NCBI GenBank assembly: GCA_905215095.1
Contig: CAJMOL010000120.1
Coordinates: 1 to 5,669 of the forward strand
Direction: 5' to 3'
Source: an uncultured bacterium
GTDB lineage: Bacteria; Actinomycetota; Coriobacteriia; Coriobacteriales; Coriobacteriaceae
Length of the DNA: 5,669 nucleotides
Shown: positions 5,188-5,669 of the stretch, in pieces
How the letters are laid out: each line of letters begins with the position of its first letter
Position numbering within the stretch: position 1 is the stretch's first letter
The notes under the pieces: generated by a model
Databases searched by the model: none
The model's input: the letters and a program-made list of their open reading frames with translations, nothing else
What the model was told of the DNA's origin: nothing
Translations under genes and position numbers: made by a program

Positions 5188-5248
5188 GGGGGCCAAGTCT
5201 GTCCCCCTTGCACCATGTTGGTGCAAAGAAACCTGACCCCCTTGCACC
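5188..5248. repeat. Compact repeat element with competing inverted repeats
   Basis: TGTCCCCCTTGCACC (5200-5214) and TGACCCCCTTGCACC (5234-5248) are two direct copies, 34 bases apart and differing at one base. Between them GGTGCAA (5220-5226) is an exact inverse of TTGCACC, so it can pair with either copy (5208-5214 with a 5-base loop, or 5242-5248). GGGGG (5188-5192) can also pair with CCCCC (5203-5207). The element fills the space just past the ROK gene stop and about 70 bases upstream of the ppaC promoter candidate. It looks like a small REP-like or other dispersed intergenic element; that identity is inference. No U-tract follows, so it is not a normal terminator. Confidence 0.55.
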
Positions 5249-5250
5249 GG

Positions 5251-5669
5251 CTATTTGCCGGCGGCGCGCAGGGCTACGTAGGCGGCACCGATGATACCGG
5301 CGTCGTTGCCGAGCGAGGCGACCTCGATGGGCGTCTCGCGCGAGACGGAAAACGCGTACTGCTTAAAGTGCTCGCGCACGGCGTCGAGGTAGACATCGGC
5401 CGAGGCGGAGGCGCCGCCGCCGATGAGGAACATCTCAGGGTCGACCACGTTGGCGATAAGCGCCAGGGCACGGCCGAGGTAGTCGGCCATGGTATCGGCC
5501 GCGGCAAGCGCGAGCTTATCGCCCTCGCGGCAGGCTTGGAATACGTCCTTGGAATCGGAAGGACCGGTGAGCTCGATGGGCTCGACGCCCGCAGCCTTGC
5601 ACTCGGCCAGGTAATTGCTCACCACGCCGGTGGCGCTGGAATACTGCTCCAGGTGGCCATGGCCGCCGC
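5251..5669 (-). CDS. ROK-family glucokinase, C-terminal part (runs off the right edge)
   Basis: The last 138 residues of a ROK-family sugar kinase, most likely glucokinase, which phosphorylates glucose with ATP at entry to glycolysis. The visible part starts inside the ROK zinc-site region as GGHGHLEQYSSATGVV, matching the glucokinase form of the GxxGCxE...ASATG motif. It continues with ALIANVVDPEMFLIGGGAS, the ROK signature around the second glycine-rich nucleotide-binding loop, and NDAGIIGAAYVAL near the C-terminus. The reading frame is open to the right edge, so the GTG at 5623-5625 is internal and not a start. The usual third zinc cysteine is His here. The glucokinase rather than transcriptional-repressor reading rests on the LEQYSSATG and NDAGIIGAA wording; the N-terminus that would settle it is outside the window. 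The stop (5251-5253) overlaps a small CCGGC/GCCGG stem (5247-5261). Confidence 0.88.
   Translation of the reverse strand, partial: GGHGHLEQYSSATGVVSNYLAECKAAGVEPIELTGPSDSKDVFQACREGDKLALAAADTMADYLGRALALIANVVDPEMFLIGGGASASADVYLDAVREHFKQYAFSVSRETPIEVASLGNDAGIIGAAYVALRAAGK

Noticed and set aside
5188..5248. CRISPR array
   Set aside because: Only two short repeat copies with a 19-base spacer that itself contains an inverse copy; there are no further units and no cas genes in the window.
5247..5261. CCGGC/GCCGG stem at the ROK gene stop as a terminator
   Set aside because: Only five pairs, overlapping the stop codon, with no U-tract after it on the minus strand.

Overview
This 5.67 kb window looks like ordinary chromosomal DNA from a high-GC actinobacterium. 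It most likely comes from the class Coriobacteriia and resembles Collinsella; this is inferred from base composition, gene types and protein sequence recalled from memory, not from a search. All genes except one small one lie on the minus strand. Both edges cut through a gene.

Layout, left to right: (1) the 5' end of a TatA/TatB-family twin-arginine translocase gene (minus, GTG start, runs off the left edge); (2) a stand-alone STAS anti-sigma-factor antagonist gene (minus); (3) a subgroup Ic PLP-dependent aminotransferase of the corynebacterial AspT type (minus), 51 bp upstream of the STAS gene and possibly co-transcribed with it; (4) a 150-bp divergent promoter region; (5) an 84-residue acidic, lysine-free hypothetical protein (plus), the only plus-strand gene; (6) a bidirectional terminator between convergent genes; (7) an NhaA-type Na+/H+ antiporter (minus); (8) a 267-bp gene-free region holding a terminator-like hairpin in the nhaA leader, further inverted repeats and the ppaC terminator; (9) a manganese-dependent DHH-family inorganic pyrophosphatase (minus); (10) a gene-free stretch with a compact repeat/inverted-repeat element; (11) the 3' part of a ROK-family glucokinase gene (minus, runs off the right edge).

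The genes do not form one pathway. They are housekeeping functions: protein export, sigma-factor control, amino-acid metabolism, ion homeostasis, pyrophosphate removal and sugar phosphorylation. Most have their own ribosome binding site, and three have clear or likely terminators after them. I find no mobile-element gene, CRISPR array, tRNA or rRNA, and no convincing undescribed multi-gene system.

The most interesting non-coding signals are: the terminator-like hairpin 33 bases before the nhaA start, which could be an attenuator; the hairpins beside or around the ribosome binding sites of four genes; and the TGNCCCCCTTGCACC repeat element between the ROK gene and ppaC.
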